Both the position numbers and the translations under genes were made by a program. Shown here one piece after another: positions 1 to 8,373 of a stretch of 64,000 nucleotides of DNA. This DNA comes from CAZYXZ01 sp964651395 (GTDB lineage: Bacteria > Actinomycetota > Actinomycetes > BP-191), in contig CAZYXZ010000001.1 of NCBI GenBank assembly GCA_964651395.1, positions 1 to 64,000 of the forward strand, given 5' to 3'. How positions within the stretch are numbered: position 1 is the stretch's first letter; the number at the start of each line of letters is the position of its first letter. Under the pieces are notes generated by a model, which had not been told where the DNA came from, did not search any database, and worked only from the letters and a program-made list of their open reading frames with translations.

Positions 1-1
1 G

Positions 2-223
2 GTCATCCACGAGGGCCGCAAGCACATCGTCCGGCGGCTGCTGGCCGAGGTCGGCCACCCGGTCCACGCCCTGGCACGGATCGCGATCGGACCGTTGTCG
101 ATCGGCGCGCTCAAGCCCGGACGGACCCGCCATCTGACCAGCAGTGAGGTCCGGATGCTCTACAAAGCGTCCGAGCCACATGCTGTTAAACCGGTAAAGC
201 AGTCTAGGAATAAGTCGGCATAA
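2..223 (+). CDS. Pseudouridine synthase (RluB/RsuA type), C-terminal part
   Basis: The window opens inside this gene; 73 codons of the 3' end are present, ending in TAA. The reading begins with the EGRKHIVRRLL segment, which matches the EGRK-x-x-VRRM/L signature near the C-terminus of RluB/RsuA-family enzymes that isomerise uridine in 23S or 16S rRNA. The catalytic Asp region lies upstream of the window. The last 20 or so residues are Lys-rich, a common basic tail. Position ahead of aroH and cmk fits the scpB-rluB-cmk-der neighbourhood of actinobacteria. Confidence 0.8.
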   Translation, partial: VIHEGRKHIVRRLLAEVGHPVHALARIAIGPLSIGALKPGRTRHLTSSEVRMLYKASEPHAVKPVKQSRNKSA

Positions 224-572
224 GGGCGAAACTGCTCAGCGCTACGCCGACGGATCGACCCGGCCGGACCGCAGCTCAGCCCCGCGTACCGCCCGGCGAT
301 TTAACGACAAAGAGACGGCGGTGTGAGCACGAAATCGGCCCGGACAGGGCATCGGCCGGCCTGGTCCAGAAAGTCGACAAGCCCCCATCGATGGGAGCAG
401 ATATTTACTCATATAGCGATATGACGACTTACTGATCTGACGGCTAAGAAGTAGAGCGAGACAGCGGCATGTCGGGTGACGGATGAAGGGGTAAAGGGCT
501 AAGGTGCCCACCCGACACGGCGACACGGCGACTGGGCCACATGCCCACATGACGATTGGGAGGCTTGGCGAG
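224..572. other. Non-coding interval upstream of aroH
   Basis: No convincing gene is seen here; the minus-strand reading frames are shadows. The stretch is locally AT-richer than the surroundings. It holds AAGTCGACAAG at 371-381, an inverted repeat CATAT-agcg-ATATG at 410-423, and a 15-mer CGATATGACGACTTA at 417-431 that recurs in two other intergenic regions (see findings). A short direct repeat, cgacacgg twice, lies at about 519-534. It probably carries the aroH promoter. Confidence 0.55.
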
Positions 573-935
573 ATGGCGGTTCGTGCACTTCGCGGGGCCA
601 CGCAGGTGGACCGCGACGAGCGGGACCTCATCCACGCCGCGGTGGCCGAGCTGGTCACCGCCGTCCTGGAGCGCAACGACCTGCGGCCGGCCGACCTGAT
701 CAGCATCGTCTTCACGGCCACCCCGGACCTCACAGCGGACTTCCCGGCGTACGCCGCCCGGCTCATCGGGATCACCGACGTCCCCCTGCTGTGCGCGACC
801 GAGATCGACGTCCCCGGCGCCATGCCGCGAGTGGTCCGCCTCCTGGCGCACGTCGAGACCTCGCGGTCCCGGGAGGAGCTGCGCCACGTCTACCTCAGGG
901 GGGCCGCCGAGCTCCGGACGGACCTGCCGCAGTGA
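573..935 (+). CDS. aroH: Chorismate mutase, AroH type
   Basis: Predicted cytosolic enzyme of 120 residues converting chorismate to prephenate on the way to Tyr and Phe. The N-terminus MAVRALRGATQVD and the Arg-rich C-terminal region (LRHVYLRGA) match the trimeric AroH fold, and the length is typical (about 120-127). I chose ATG 573 rather than the in-frame ATGs at 504 or 549: GGGAGG sits at 558-563 at good spacing, and AroH proteins normally begin M-A-V-R. The stop overlaps the GTG of tyrA (GTGA), so the two are translationally coupled and supply successive steps of tyrosine synthesis. Confidence 0.92.
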   Translation: MAVRALRGATQVDRDERDLIHAAVAELVTAVLERNDLRPADLISIVFTATPDLTADFPAYAARLIGITDVPLLCATEIDVPGAMPRVVRLLAHVETSRSREELRHVYLRGAAELRTDLPQ

Positions 936-2011
936 GCCTCGACCGCCTCGGCGTGGTCGGCGCGGGCCTGATCGGGACCTCCATCGGCCTGGCCGCCCGG
1001 CGCGGGGGAGGGGAGGCCCCCGTGCTGGTGGACGCCGACCCCGGCCGTGCTGCCGCGGCGGCGGCGCTCGGGGCCGGACGAGCGGGGGACTGGGCCGATC
1101 TGGCGGGCTGCGACCACGTGGTCCTGGCGGTCGCGCCGGCGGCGACGGCATCGGTCGCAGCGCAGGTCGTTCAGATAGCCCTCGACGCAACCCTGAGCGA
1201 TGTGGCCAGTGTCAAGTCCAGACTTGTGGCTGAGGTTGAGACGGTTCTGTCTGATGACGGGCCCCGGTTCTGCGGCGGCCACCCCATCGCCGGCCGCGAG
1301 CGGCACGGGCCCGGTGCGGCGCAGCCCGAGCTGTTCGAGAACGCCGTCTGGGTCGTGACGCCCACTGAGCGGACCGGTGCGGGCGCGCGCGCGGATGCCC
1401 TGGCGCTGGCCGAGCTGTGCGGGGCCCGCCCGCTCGTGCTCAGCCCCGAGGAGCACGACCGCGTGCTCGCGCTCGTCTCGCACGCTCCGCAGCTGCTGGC
1501 CAGCGTCCTCGCCGGCGAGCTGCCCGACGCCGGCCGGCACGCGGCCGTGCTCGCGGGCAGCGGCTTTCGCGACGTCACGCGGCTGGCTGACTCGGAGGCC
1601 GATCTCTGGGCTGACATAACCACTGCCAATGCGGCGGAGCTGGCCCCGGTGCTCGAGCGCATGGCGGCCCGGATCGCCGCCCTGGCCGCGGCCGTGGGGG
1701 CGGGGGACGCCGACGGCGTGCGGGACGCGGTCCGGGCCGGTCACCGCGGCCGTGCGCTGCTGCCGGCCAAGGCCCGGAACCCGCGCCCGCAGTGGGCGCG
1801 GGTCGGCGTGGTGCTGGCCGACCGGCCAGGGGAGCTGGCCCGCCTGCTGGCCGCCGCCGGGGAGGCCGGGGTGAACGTGGAGGACCTCGCGATCGAGCAC
1901 GCCCCGGAGCACCCGGTGGGCTTCGTGGACCTGGAGGTGGCGCCGGAGTCGGTGCCGGTGCTCCTCGAGGCGCTCACGGCAGCCGGCTGGGCCGCGCACC
2001 GCACGAACTGA
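932..2011 (+). CDS. tyrA: Prephenate dehydrogenase with C-terminal ACT domain
   Basis: 359 residues. An N-terminal NAD-binding motif, GVVGAGLIGTSIG, opens a Rossmann domain. The central GGHPIAGRERHG segment is the typical substrate-binding region of TyrA-family dehydrogenases, which oxidatively decarboxylate prephenate to 4-hydroxyphenylpyruvate. The last 75 or so residues (VGVVLADRPGELARLL...) form an ACT domain, likely for tyrosine feedback. The start is GTG 932, within the aroH stop; a longer reading frame from 791 would run through aroH and is rejected. Confidence 0.93.
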   Translation: MSLDRLGVVGAGLIGTSIGLAARRGGGEAPVLVDADPGRAAAAAALGAGRAGDWADLAGCDHVVLAVAPAATASVAAQVVQIALDATLSDVASVKSRLVAEVETVLSDDGPRFCGGHPIAGRERHGPGAAQPELFENAVWVVTPTERTGAGARADALALAELCGARPLVLSPEEHDRVLALVSHAPQLLASVLAGELPDAGRHAAVLAGSGFRDVTRLADSEADLWADITTANAAELAPVLERMAARIAALAAAVGAGDADGVRDAVRAGHRGRALLPAKARNPRPQWARVGVVLADRPGELARLLAAAGEAGVNVEDLAIEHAPEHPVGFVDLEVAPESVPVLLEALTAAGWAAHRTN

Positions 2012-2344
2012 CAAGTCGACATATCGAGCCCGGCGCGGCGACCCCGTGCCGTCGAACCGTGCCGTCGGCAGGTGGCCCTGGCCACGGGCGGAGGAGTCGC
2101 TTTGTCGATAGATAGGGAGGCACCGTTGGTGCTAGCCGTAGCGCTTGCCCGCCGCTAGCGGGTGCTTGCTGGGTCGTGATGTCGACAAGTCTGCCTCGCT
2201 GCGGGGGGCCCGTGGGGAGCCCGGTCGGAGGGGTCGCGGCGCGGTTCCCGTCCCTGAACCGTCTTGTCGACAAAGCGCTCTAGGTGGCGTCGCTACGCAC
2301 GCACTAGGCTGCGCGGACGCCCGCGACCCTGGAGAGGTACTGCC
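2012..2344. other. Non-coding interval with repeated TGTCGACA-like motifs
   Basis: No gene is seen in these 333 bases. Four related AT-flanked motifs are present: CAAGTCGACATATCG at 2012-2026, TTTGTCGATAG at 2101-2111, ATGTCGACAAG at 2179-2189 and the palindrome TTGTCGACAA at 2264-2273. They look like binding sites for one regulator, or a degenerate repeat family. The cmk ribosome-binding site GGAGAGG lies at 2331-2337. Confidence 0.5.
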
Positions 2345-3079
2345 GTGTCCGCCGCCCCGCACGACGCCCGGCCCGCGGTCGTGGCGATCGACGGCCCGTC
2401 GGGCGCGGGCAAGAGCACGGTGGCCCGGAGGGTCGCGGCGCGGCTCGGCTGGCGCTACCTGGACACCGGAGCCATGTACCGGGCGATCGCCTGGCGCGCT
2501 CTGCAGGACGGCATCGACCCCGGCGACGGGCCGGCGCTGACCGACCTGGTGGACCGGGTCCACCTCGAGCTCGGCACCCAGCCGCGACGGCCCCGCATCG
2601 CCGTGGACGGCGTCGACGTCACCCGGGCGGTCCGCGGCCGCGACGTCACCAACGTGGTGAGCCTGGTCTCGGCCGTGCCCGGCGTGCGCGACCGCATGGT
2701 CCACCGGCAGCGGGCGGAGATCGCCGCCGGGCCGATCGTCGTCGAGGGCCGGGACATCGGCACCACCGTGGCGCCGGACGCACCCGTCAAGGTGTTCCTG
2801 ACCGCCTCGGGGGCGGCCCGGGCCCAGCGCCGGCACCGGCAGCTGACCACCGCCTCGGGCGAGGCCGCGTCGGGCGGCACGGAGGTCACGCGGGCCGAGC
2901 AGGACCGCCGGGACGCGCTGGACAGCTCGCGGCTGGCCAGCCCGCTCGCGCGGGCGACGGACGCGGTGGAGATCGACTCGACGACCCTCGACGTGGGCGG
3001 AGTCGTCCGCCGCGTGCTCGCGCTGTGCCGCAGTGCCGGTTTCGAGCCGCCGGCCCGCCGCGGGGGAGCGCTGGCATGA
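2345..3079 (+). CDS. cmk: Cytidylate kinase
   Basis: 244 residues. It phosphorylates CMP/dCMP with ATP in pyrimidine nucleotide metabolism. The P-loop GPSGAGKSTVARR is near residue 18; YLDTGAMYR (CMP-binding) and VVEGRDIGTTV are diagnostic of Cmk. The start is GTG 2345, behind GGAGAGG at 2331-2337; a longer frame upstream lacks homology. The 3' end overlaps plsC by ATGA. cmk-plsC-der is a recurring actinobacterial operon. Confidence 0.93.
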   Translation: MSAAPHDARPAVVAIDGPSGAGKSTVARRVAARLGWRYLDTGAMYRAIAWRALQDGIDPGDGPALTDLVDRVHLELGTQPRRPRIAVDGVDVTRAVRGRDVTNVVSLVSAVPGVRDRMVHRQRAEIAAGPIVVEGRDIGTTVAPDAPVKVFLTASGAARAQRRHRQLTTASGEAASGGTEVTRAEQDRRDALDSSRLASPLARATDAVEIDSTTLDVGGVVRRVLALCRSAGFEPPARRGGALA

Positions 3080-3771
3080 GCGACGCTGTGGCTCCGCTCA
3101 GCCCACGGCAGCCCAAGCCGGACGCCGAGCTGAAGCCGTGGTTCTATGCCATCGTCAGGTGGTTCTTCAGCCGCACCATTCGTCTCATCCTCAAGATGAG
3201 GGTTAGTGGCGAGGAGCATGTACCTCGTACCGGGCCGGTGCTGCTGGCCGGGAACCACCGCGGCTTCCTCGACGGGCCGCTCGTGGCGTTCTACACGCCG
3301 CGCCCGGCATCCTTCCTCGCCAAGAGCGAGCTGTTCAAGGGCCGGCTGGGCACCGGGCTCGCCTGGGTCGGGCAGATCCCGGTCGACCGCGGCCGCGTGG
3401 ACCGCGTGGCCATGCGGCGGGCGGTCGCGGTGCTCGAGGGGGGCGGCGCCCTGGGCATGTTCCCCGAAGGCACCAGGGGGGCCGGGTCCATGGACAACGT
3501 CCAGCACGGCGTGGGCTACCTCGCGCTGCGGGCCCCGGGCGTGCCGATCGTGCCGACGGCCTGCATCGGCACGGAGCAGGCCATGCCCAAGGGTGCCAAG
3601 TTCCCGCGCCTGCGCACCCGGGTGGACATCGTGTTCGGCCCGCCGTTCCGCCTCGAGCCCGTGGACAACCCGCGGTCCCGCCGCGCGGTCGCCGAGGCGA
3701 CCGAGCAGATCCGGGTCCGGCTCGCCGCGCACGTGGCCGCCGTCGAGCGCGAGCACGAGCGCGTCACGTGA
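3076..3771 (+). CDS. 1-acyl-glycerol-3-phosphate acyltransferase (PlsC family)
   Basis: 231 residues. It is predicted to acylate lysophosphatidate or a related acceptor at the membrane face. The catalytic HX4D motif is NHRGFLD (about residues 60-66), and the second acyltransferase block is FPEGTR (about 133-138). The N-terminal [13 protein letters not shown] region is amphipathic/hydrophobic. ATG 3076 overlaps the cmk stop, and the GTG of der overlaps this stop, so all three are probably one transcript. The true acceptor cannot be told from sequence. Confidence 0.88.
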   Translation: MSDAVAPLSPRQPKPDAELKPWFYAIVRWFFSRTIRLILKMRVSGEEHVPRTGPVLLAGNHRGFLDGPLVAFYTPRPASFLAKSELFKGRLGTGLAWVGQIPVDRGRVDRVAMRRAVAVLEGGGALGMFPEGTRGAGSMDNVQHGVGYLALRAPGVPIVPTACIGTEQAMPKGAKFPRLRTRVDIVFGPPFRLEPVDNPRSRRAVAEATEQIRVRLAAHVAAVEREHERVT

Positions 3772-5108
3772 CCGAGGACCAGGCGGAGCAGCCCGTCCAG
3801 CCGGTGCTCGCCGTGGTCGGCCGGCCCAATGTCGGTAAGTCGACACTGGTGAACCGGATCCTGGGCCGCCGGGAGGCCGTGGTCGAGGACGTCCCCGGGG
3901 TGACCCGGGACCGGGTCCCGTACGACGCGGAGTGGCGCGGGCGGGCGTTCACCGTGGTCGACACCGGCGGCTGGGACCCGCAGACCCCCGGCCTGGCCAG
4001 CCGGGTGACGGCCCAGGCCGAGCTCGCCATCCAGGCGGCCGACGCGGTGCTGCTCGTGGTCGACGCCACGGTCGGCGCCACGGACGAGGACCGGGCGGTG
4101 GCCCGCCTGCTGCAGCGCTGCGGCAAGCCGATCCTGCTCGCCGCCAACAAGGTCGACGACGACCGGGCCGAGGCGGACGCGACCGAGCTGTGGACGCTGG
4201 GCCTCGGCCAGCCCATGACGGTCAGCGCCCTGCACGGCCGGGGGAGCGGCGACCTGCTCGACGCCGTGCTGGAGGCGCTCCCGGACGCCCCGATGGAGCA
4301 GGACCGCACCGGCGGGCCCCGTCGCGTCGCTCTGGTGGGGCGTCCGAACGTCGGCAAGTCCTCGCTGCTCAACCGGCTGGCCGGCGACGAACGGGTGCTG
4401 GTCGACAGCGTCGCCGGCACCACCCGCGACCCCGTGGACAGCCTCATCGAGCTGGGCGGGTCGACCTGGCGCTTTGTCGACACCGCGGGCCTGCGACGAC
4501 GGGTCCGCGAGGCGAGCGGGGCCGAGTACTACTCCAGCGTGCGCACGGTGCGGGCCATCGACGCGGCCGAGGTCGCCGTGGTGCTGCTCGACGTCAGCGA
4601 GCCGCTCACCGAGCAGGACCAGCGCGTCATCGCCACCGTGGCGGAGGCCGGCCGGGCACTCGTGCTCGCGATGAACAAGTGGGACCTGCTCGACGAGGAC
4701 CGGCAGGCCGAGCTCGAGCGCGAGGTGGATCGCGACCTGGGCCGGGTGGCCTGGGCGCCGCGGGTGAACATCTCGGCGAAGACCGGCCGCTCCGTGGACA
4801 GGCTGGCCCCGGCCCTGGAGCGGTCGCTGCGCTCCTGGGAGACCCGGATCCCCACGGCCCGGCTCAACGAGTTCCTGGCCGAGGTGGTCGCCCGTACGCC
4901 GCCCCCACCGGTGGGCGGAAAGGCGCCGAAGATCCTCTTCGCCACCCAGGCGAGCACCCGCCCGCCGAAGTTCCTGTTCTTCTCGTCGGTGACGCTCACA
5001 CCGGCGTACACGCGGTTCCTGGAGCGCCGCCTGCGCGAGGAGTTCGACTTCACCGGTACGCCGATCGAGATCGTCGTGCGGGTCAAGGAGAAGCGGAAAC
5101 GCAAGTAG
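3768..5108 (+). CDS. der: Ribosome-assembly GTPase Der (EngA)
   Basis: 446 residues with two tandem GTPase domains, the hallmark of Der. G1 motifs are [13 protein letters not shown] (about residue 18) and [13 protein letters not shown] (about 188). The two DTxG motifs are VVDTGGW and FVDTAGL, and the NKxD motifs are NKVD and NKWD. A C-terminal KH-like domain ends in the basic EKRKRK tail. It acts in 50S subunit maturation. The GTG start overlaps the plsC stop. Confidence 0.96.
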   Translation: MTEDQAEQPVQPVLAVVGRPNVGKSTLVNRILGRREAVVEDVPGVTRDRVPYDAEWRGRAFTVVDTGGWDPQTPGLASRVTAQAELAIQAADAVLLVVDATVGATDEDRAVARLLQRCGKPILLAANKVDDDRAEADATELWTLGLGQPMTVSALHGRGSGDLLDAVLEALPDAPMEQDRTGGPRRVALVGRPNVGKSSLLNRLAGDERVLVDSVAGTTRDPVDSLIELGGSTWRFVDTAGLRRRVREASGAEYYSSVRTVRAIDAAEVAVVLLDVSEPLTEQDQRVIATVAEAGRALVLAMNKWDLLDEDRQAELEREVDRDLGRVAWAPRVNISAKTGRSVDRLAPALERSLRSWETRIPTARLNEFLAEVVARTPPPPVGGKAPKILFATQASTRPPKFLFFSSVTLTPAYTRFLERRLREEFDFTGTPIEIVVRVKEKRKRK

Positions 5109-5134
5109 GCCCCTGTTACGCTCCGGCCCGCATT

Positions 5135-5208
5135 CGGGACGTGGCGCAGTTTGGTAGCGCACTTGGCTGGGGGCCAAGGGGTCGCAGGTTCAAATCCTGT
5201 CGTCCCGA
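5135..5208 (+). tRNA. tRNA-Pro (anticodon GGG)
   Basis: The 7-bp acceptor stem CGGGACG (5135-5141) pairs with CGTCCCG (5201-5207), followed by discriminator A. The D arm is GCGC-loop-GCGC, the anticodon stem is CTTGG/CCAAG around the loop CTGGGGG, and the T arm is GCAGG-TTCAAAT-CCTGT. CGG at the 5' end and A73 are proline identity features. The 3' CCA is not encoded (CGTCCCGACA). Confidence 0.95.
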
Positions 5209-5227
5209 CATGGGCTAGCGTCGCGCT

Positions 5228-5866
5228 GTGCCTGGAAAGCGGACGATCGTGGACGGGACGGCGGATGCGCTGGTCCCGACGACCGACCGCGTGCTGACGG
5301 TCCCGAACATCCTGTCCGGGCTGCGGCTGCTCGGCGTACCGCTGTTCCTCTGGCTCCTGCTCGGCCCGGTGCACAGAGACGGGTGGGCGCTGCTCGTGCT
5401 CATGGTCAGCGGCATCACGGACTACCTCGACGGCAAGATCGCCCGTCGCTACGGGCTGATCTCCCGGGTCGGCCAGCTGCTCGACCCGCTGGCCGACCGC
5501 CTGTACGTCGTGAGCACGCTGCTCGCGCTGACCGTGCGCGACGTGATCCCGGTCTGGCTCACCGTGCTGCTGCTCGGCCGCGACCTGTTCCTCGCCGCCC
5601 TCCTCCCCGTGCTGCGCCGCCACGGCTACGGCCCGCTGGCCGTGAACTTCCTGGGCAAGGCGGCGACGTTCAACCTGCTCTACGCGCTGCCGCTGCTGCT
5701 GCTCGGCGCGGGCGACAACCCGTTCGCCGTGGCGGCCCGTCCCGTGGGTTGGGCGTTCACCATCTGGGGGACCTCGCTCTACTGGTGGTCGGCGGTCCTG
5801 TACGCCGTGCAGGTACGGCAGCTGACCAGAACGCCTAGTGATGCGGGGCCGGGAGTGACAGCGTGA
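5228..5866 (+). CDS. CDP-alcohol phosphatidyltransferase family protein (PgsA-like)
   Basis: 212 residues, integral membrane, several hydrophobic segments. The family motif D-G-x2-A-R-x8-G-x3-D-x3-D is complete: DGKIAR, then G of RVG, then LLDPLAD at about residues 65-90. Such enzymes transfer a phosphatidyl group from CDP-diacylglycerol to an alcohol (glycerol phosphate, inositol phosphate or phosphatidylglycerol); the acceptor is not determined. GTG 5228 follows the tRNA closely. The end overlaps the next gene by 4 bp. It is in the position of Mycobacterium pgsA2. Confidence 0.85.
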   Translation: MPGKRTIVDGTADALVPTTDRVLTVPNILSGLRLLGVPLFLWLLLGPVHRDGWALLVLMVSGITDYLDGKIARRYGLISRVGQLLDPLADRLYVVSTLLALTVRDVIPVWLTVLLLGRDLFLAALLPVLRRHGYGPLAVNFLGKAATFNLLYALPLLLLGAGDNPFAVAARPVGWAFTIWGTSLYWWSAVLYAVQVRQLTRTPSDAGPGVTA

Positions 5867-8373
5867 AGGCCGTCGTCATGGCCGGCGGCGAGGGGACGCG
5901 GCTGCGGCCGATGACGGCCAACCAGCCCAAGCCGCTGCTCCCGGTCGTGAACCGGCCGATCATGGAGCACGTCCTGCGGCTGCTGCGCCGCCACGGCCTC
6001 ACCGAGACCGTCGTCACCGTCCAGTTCCTCTCCTCGCTGATCCGCAACTACTTCGGCGACGGCGAGGAGCTCGGCATGAGCCTCGCGTACGCCACCGAGG
6101 AGACCCCGCTCGGCACCGCGGGCAGCGTGAAGAACGCCGAGGCGGAGCTGCGCGACGAGCCGTTCCTCGTCATCTCCGGCGACGCGCTCACCGACATCGA
6201 CCTGACCGCGATGGTGGAGTTCCACAAGAAGCAGGGCGCGCTGGTCACCGTGGGTCTCAAGCGCATGCCCAACCCGCTCGAGTTCGGCATCGTCATCACC
6301 GACGACGACGGCCGCATCGAGCGTTTCCTCGAGAAGCCCACGTGGGGACAGGTCTTCTCCGACACCGTGAACACCGGCATCTACGTCATGGAGCCAGAGG
6401 TCTTCGAAAGCATCGCCGCCGGCGAGAACGTGGACTTCTCCGGTGACGTCTTCCCCGCGCTGCTCGAGCGGGGCGCGCCCCTCTACGGCTACGTCGCCGA
6501 CGGCTACTGGGAGGACGTCGGCACGCACGAGAGCTACCTGCGTGTCCACGCGGACGTGCTCAACCGGGTGGTCGACGTCGACGTCGACGGCTTCGAGATC
6601 TCGCCCGGCGTCTGGGTGGCCGAGGGCGCCGAGGTCGACCCGGACGCGATCCTGCGCGGCCCGCTCTTCGTCGGCGACTACGCGAAGGTCGAGGCGGGCG
6701 CGGAGCTACGCGAGTACACCGTGCTCGGCAGCAACGTCGTCGTGAAGGGCGGCGCGTTCCTGCACCGCGCCGTCGTCCACGACAACGTCTTCATCGGCCC
6801 GCAGACCAACCTGCGCGGCTGCGTCATCGGCAAGAACACCGACGTCATGCGCGCCGCCCGTATCGAAGAAGGGGCGGTCGTCGGCGACGAGTGCGTCATC
6901 GAGGAAGAGGCGTTCCTCTCGCACGGTGTGAAGGTCTACCCGTTCAAGACCATCGAGGCCGGCGCCGTCGTCAACACCAGCGTCATCTGGGAGTCGCGCG
7001 GCCAGCGCAGCCTGTTCGGCCCGCGCGGCGTGTCCGGCCTGGTCAACGTCGAGATCACGCCCGAGCTCGCCGTACGCCTGGCCAGCGCCTATGCGACGAC
7101 GCTGAAGAAGGGGAGCGTCGTCACGACCTCGCGTGACGGCTCGCGCGCGGCGCGCGCCCTGAAACGCGCCGTCATCAGCGCGCTCACCGCGAGCGCCATC
7201 AACGTCCGCGACCTCGAGGTCGCGCCCTTGCCGGTCACACGGTTCGATGTCGCCGTCGGCGACTCGGTCGGCGGCGTGACCCTGCGGACGACGCCGGGCG
7301 ACTCGCAGAGCCTCGACATCCTCTTCCTCGACGCGCACGGCGCCGACCTCTCGCAGGCGGCGCAGCGCAAGCTCGAGCGGGTCTTCTACCGCGAGGAGTT
7401 CCGCCGGGCCTTCCCCGGCGAGATCGCCGAGCTGACCTTCCCGCCGCGCACCATGGAGCAGTACACGCACGGCCTGCTCAGCGGGATCGACGCGTCGGGC
7501 GTCCGCGACGCCGGCCTCAAGGTGGTGCTCGACCCGGCGTGCGGGGCCGCGTCGCTGGTGCTGCCCGGCCTGCTGGGCCGCATGGGCCTCGACGTCCTCA
7601 TCGTCAACGGCCGGCTCGACGAGGCGGTGACCACCGAGAGCCTGGCCGAGCACATGCGCGCGATCGAGCGGCTGGGCGAGCTGGTGTCGTCGTCACACGC
7701 GCACTTCGGCGTCCGCTTCGACCATGCCGGCGAACGGCTGGCCATCGTCGACGAGCGCGGCCAGCTGATCCACGACGACCGTGCGCTGCTGGTCTTCGCG
7801 GAGCTGGTCGCGGCCGAGCGCAAGGGCGGCGCGATCGCGATGCCGGTGACGACGACTCGGGTCGCGGAGGAGATCGTCACGGCGTACGGCGCGCGCGTCG
7901 TCTGGACGCAGCACTCCTCGAGCGACCTCATGACGCGGGCCGGTGAGCCGGAGGTGGTCTTCGCCGGCGACGGCCGCGGGGGCGTCGTGCTGCCGGACGT
8001 GTCGACCGCGCTCGACGGCATCGCGGGCTTCGTCCTGCTGGCCGGGCTGCTCGCCCGCAGCGGCGAGCCGCTGTCGGAGGTCGAGGCGCGCATCCCGGCC
8101 GGCCACGTGATCCGCCGGTCGGTGCCGACGCCGTGGGCGGCCAAGGGTCTGGTCATGCGCTCGGTCGTCGAGGCGGCGGAAGGCCGCGACATCGACACCA
8201 CGGACGGGGTCCGCGTCGTCGAACCGGACGGGTCCTGGGTGCTGGTGCTGCCCGACCCCGCGGAAGCCGTCACGCACCTGTGGGCCGAGGCGGCCGACCC
8301 CGTGGCGGCGAACGCCCTGCTCGAGCAGTGGGCTCACGTCATCGAGTCGGCCGACGCGGAGCCGCGCGCGTAA
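5863..8373 (+). CDS. Sugar-1-phosphate nucleotidyltransferase fused to phosphomannomutase-like domain
   Basis: 836 residues. Residues 1 to about 235 form a nucleotidyltransferase (MAGGEGTRLRPMT signature, later FLEKPTWG and YWEDVGT). About 250-380 are left-handed beta-helix hexapeptide repeats. The rest resembles the phosphomannomutase/phosphoglucomutase fold (SRDGSRAARALKRA, DPACGAAS, FAGDGRGG). The usual mutase active-site serine loop (TASHNP-like) is not visible; at the corresponding place the protein reads RTTPGDSQSLD. The first domain probably makes GDP-mannose or a related NDP-sugar for cell-envelope glycans. The 3' end overlaps the convergent DUF2142 gene by 40 bp. Confidence 0.85.
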   Translation: MKAVVMAGGEGTRLRPMTANQPKPLLPVVNRPIMEHVLRLLRRHGLTETVVTVQFLSSLIRNYFGDGEELGMSLAYATEETPLGTAGSVKNAEAELRDEPFLVISGDALTDIDLTAMVEFHKKQGALVTVGLKRMPNPLEFGIVITDDDGRIERFLEKPTWGQVFSDTVNTGIYVMEPEVFESIAAGENVDFSGDVFPALLERGAPLYGYVADGYWEDVGTHESYLRVHADVLNRVVDVDVDGFEISPGVWVAEGAEVDPDAILRGPLFVGDYAKVEAGAELREYTVLGSNVVVKGGAFLHRAVVHDNVFIGPQTNLRGCVIGKNTDVMRAARIEEGAVVGDECVIEEEAFLSHGVKVYPFKTIEAGAVVNTSVIWESRGQRSLFGPRGVSGLVNVEITPELAVRLASAYATTLKKGSVVTTSRDGSRAARALKRAVISALTASAINVRDLEVAPLPVTRFDVAVGDSVGGVTLRTTPGDSQSLDILFLDAHGADLSQAAQRKLERVFYREEFRRAFPGEIAELTFPPRTMEQYTHGLLSGIDASGVRDAGLKVVLDPACGAASLVLPGLLGRMGLDVLIVNGRLDEAVTTESLAEHMRAIERLGELVSSSHAHFGVRFDHAGERLAIVDERGQLIHDDRALLVFAELVAAERKGGAIAMPVTTTRVAEEIVTAYGARVVWTQHSSSDLMTRAGEPEVVFAGDGRGGVVLPDVSTALDGIAGFVLLAGLLARSGEPLSEVEARIPAGHVIRRSVPTPWAAKGLVMRSVVEAAEGRDIDTTDGVRVVEPDGSWVLVLPDPAEAVTHLWAEAADPVAANALLEQWAHVIESADAEPRA

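Noticed and set aside
4470..4485. TTTGTCGACACC resembling the intergenic TGTCGACA motif
   Set aside because: It encodes the conserved VDTAG G3 motif of Der and is explained by protein constraint.
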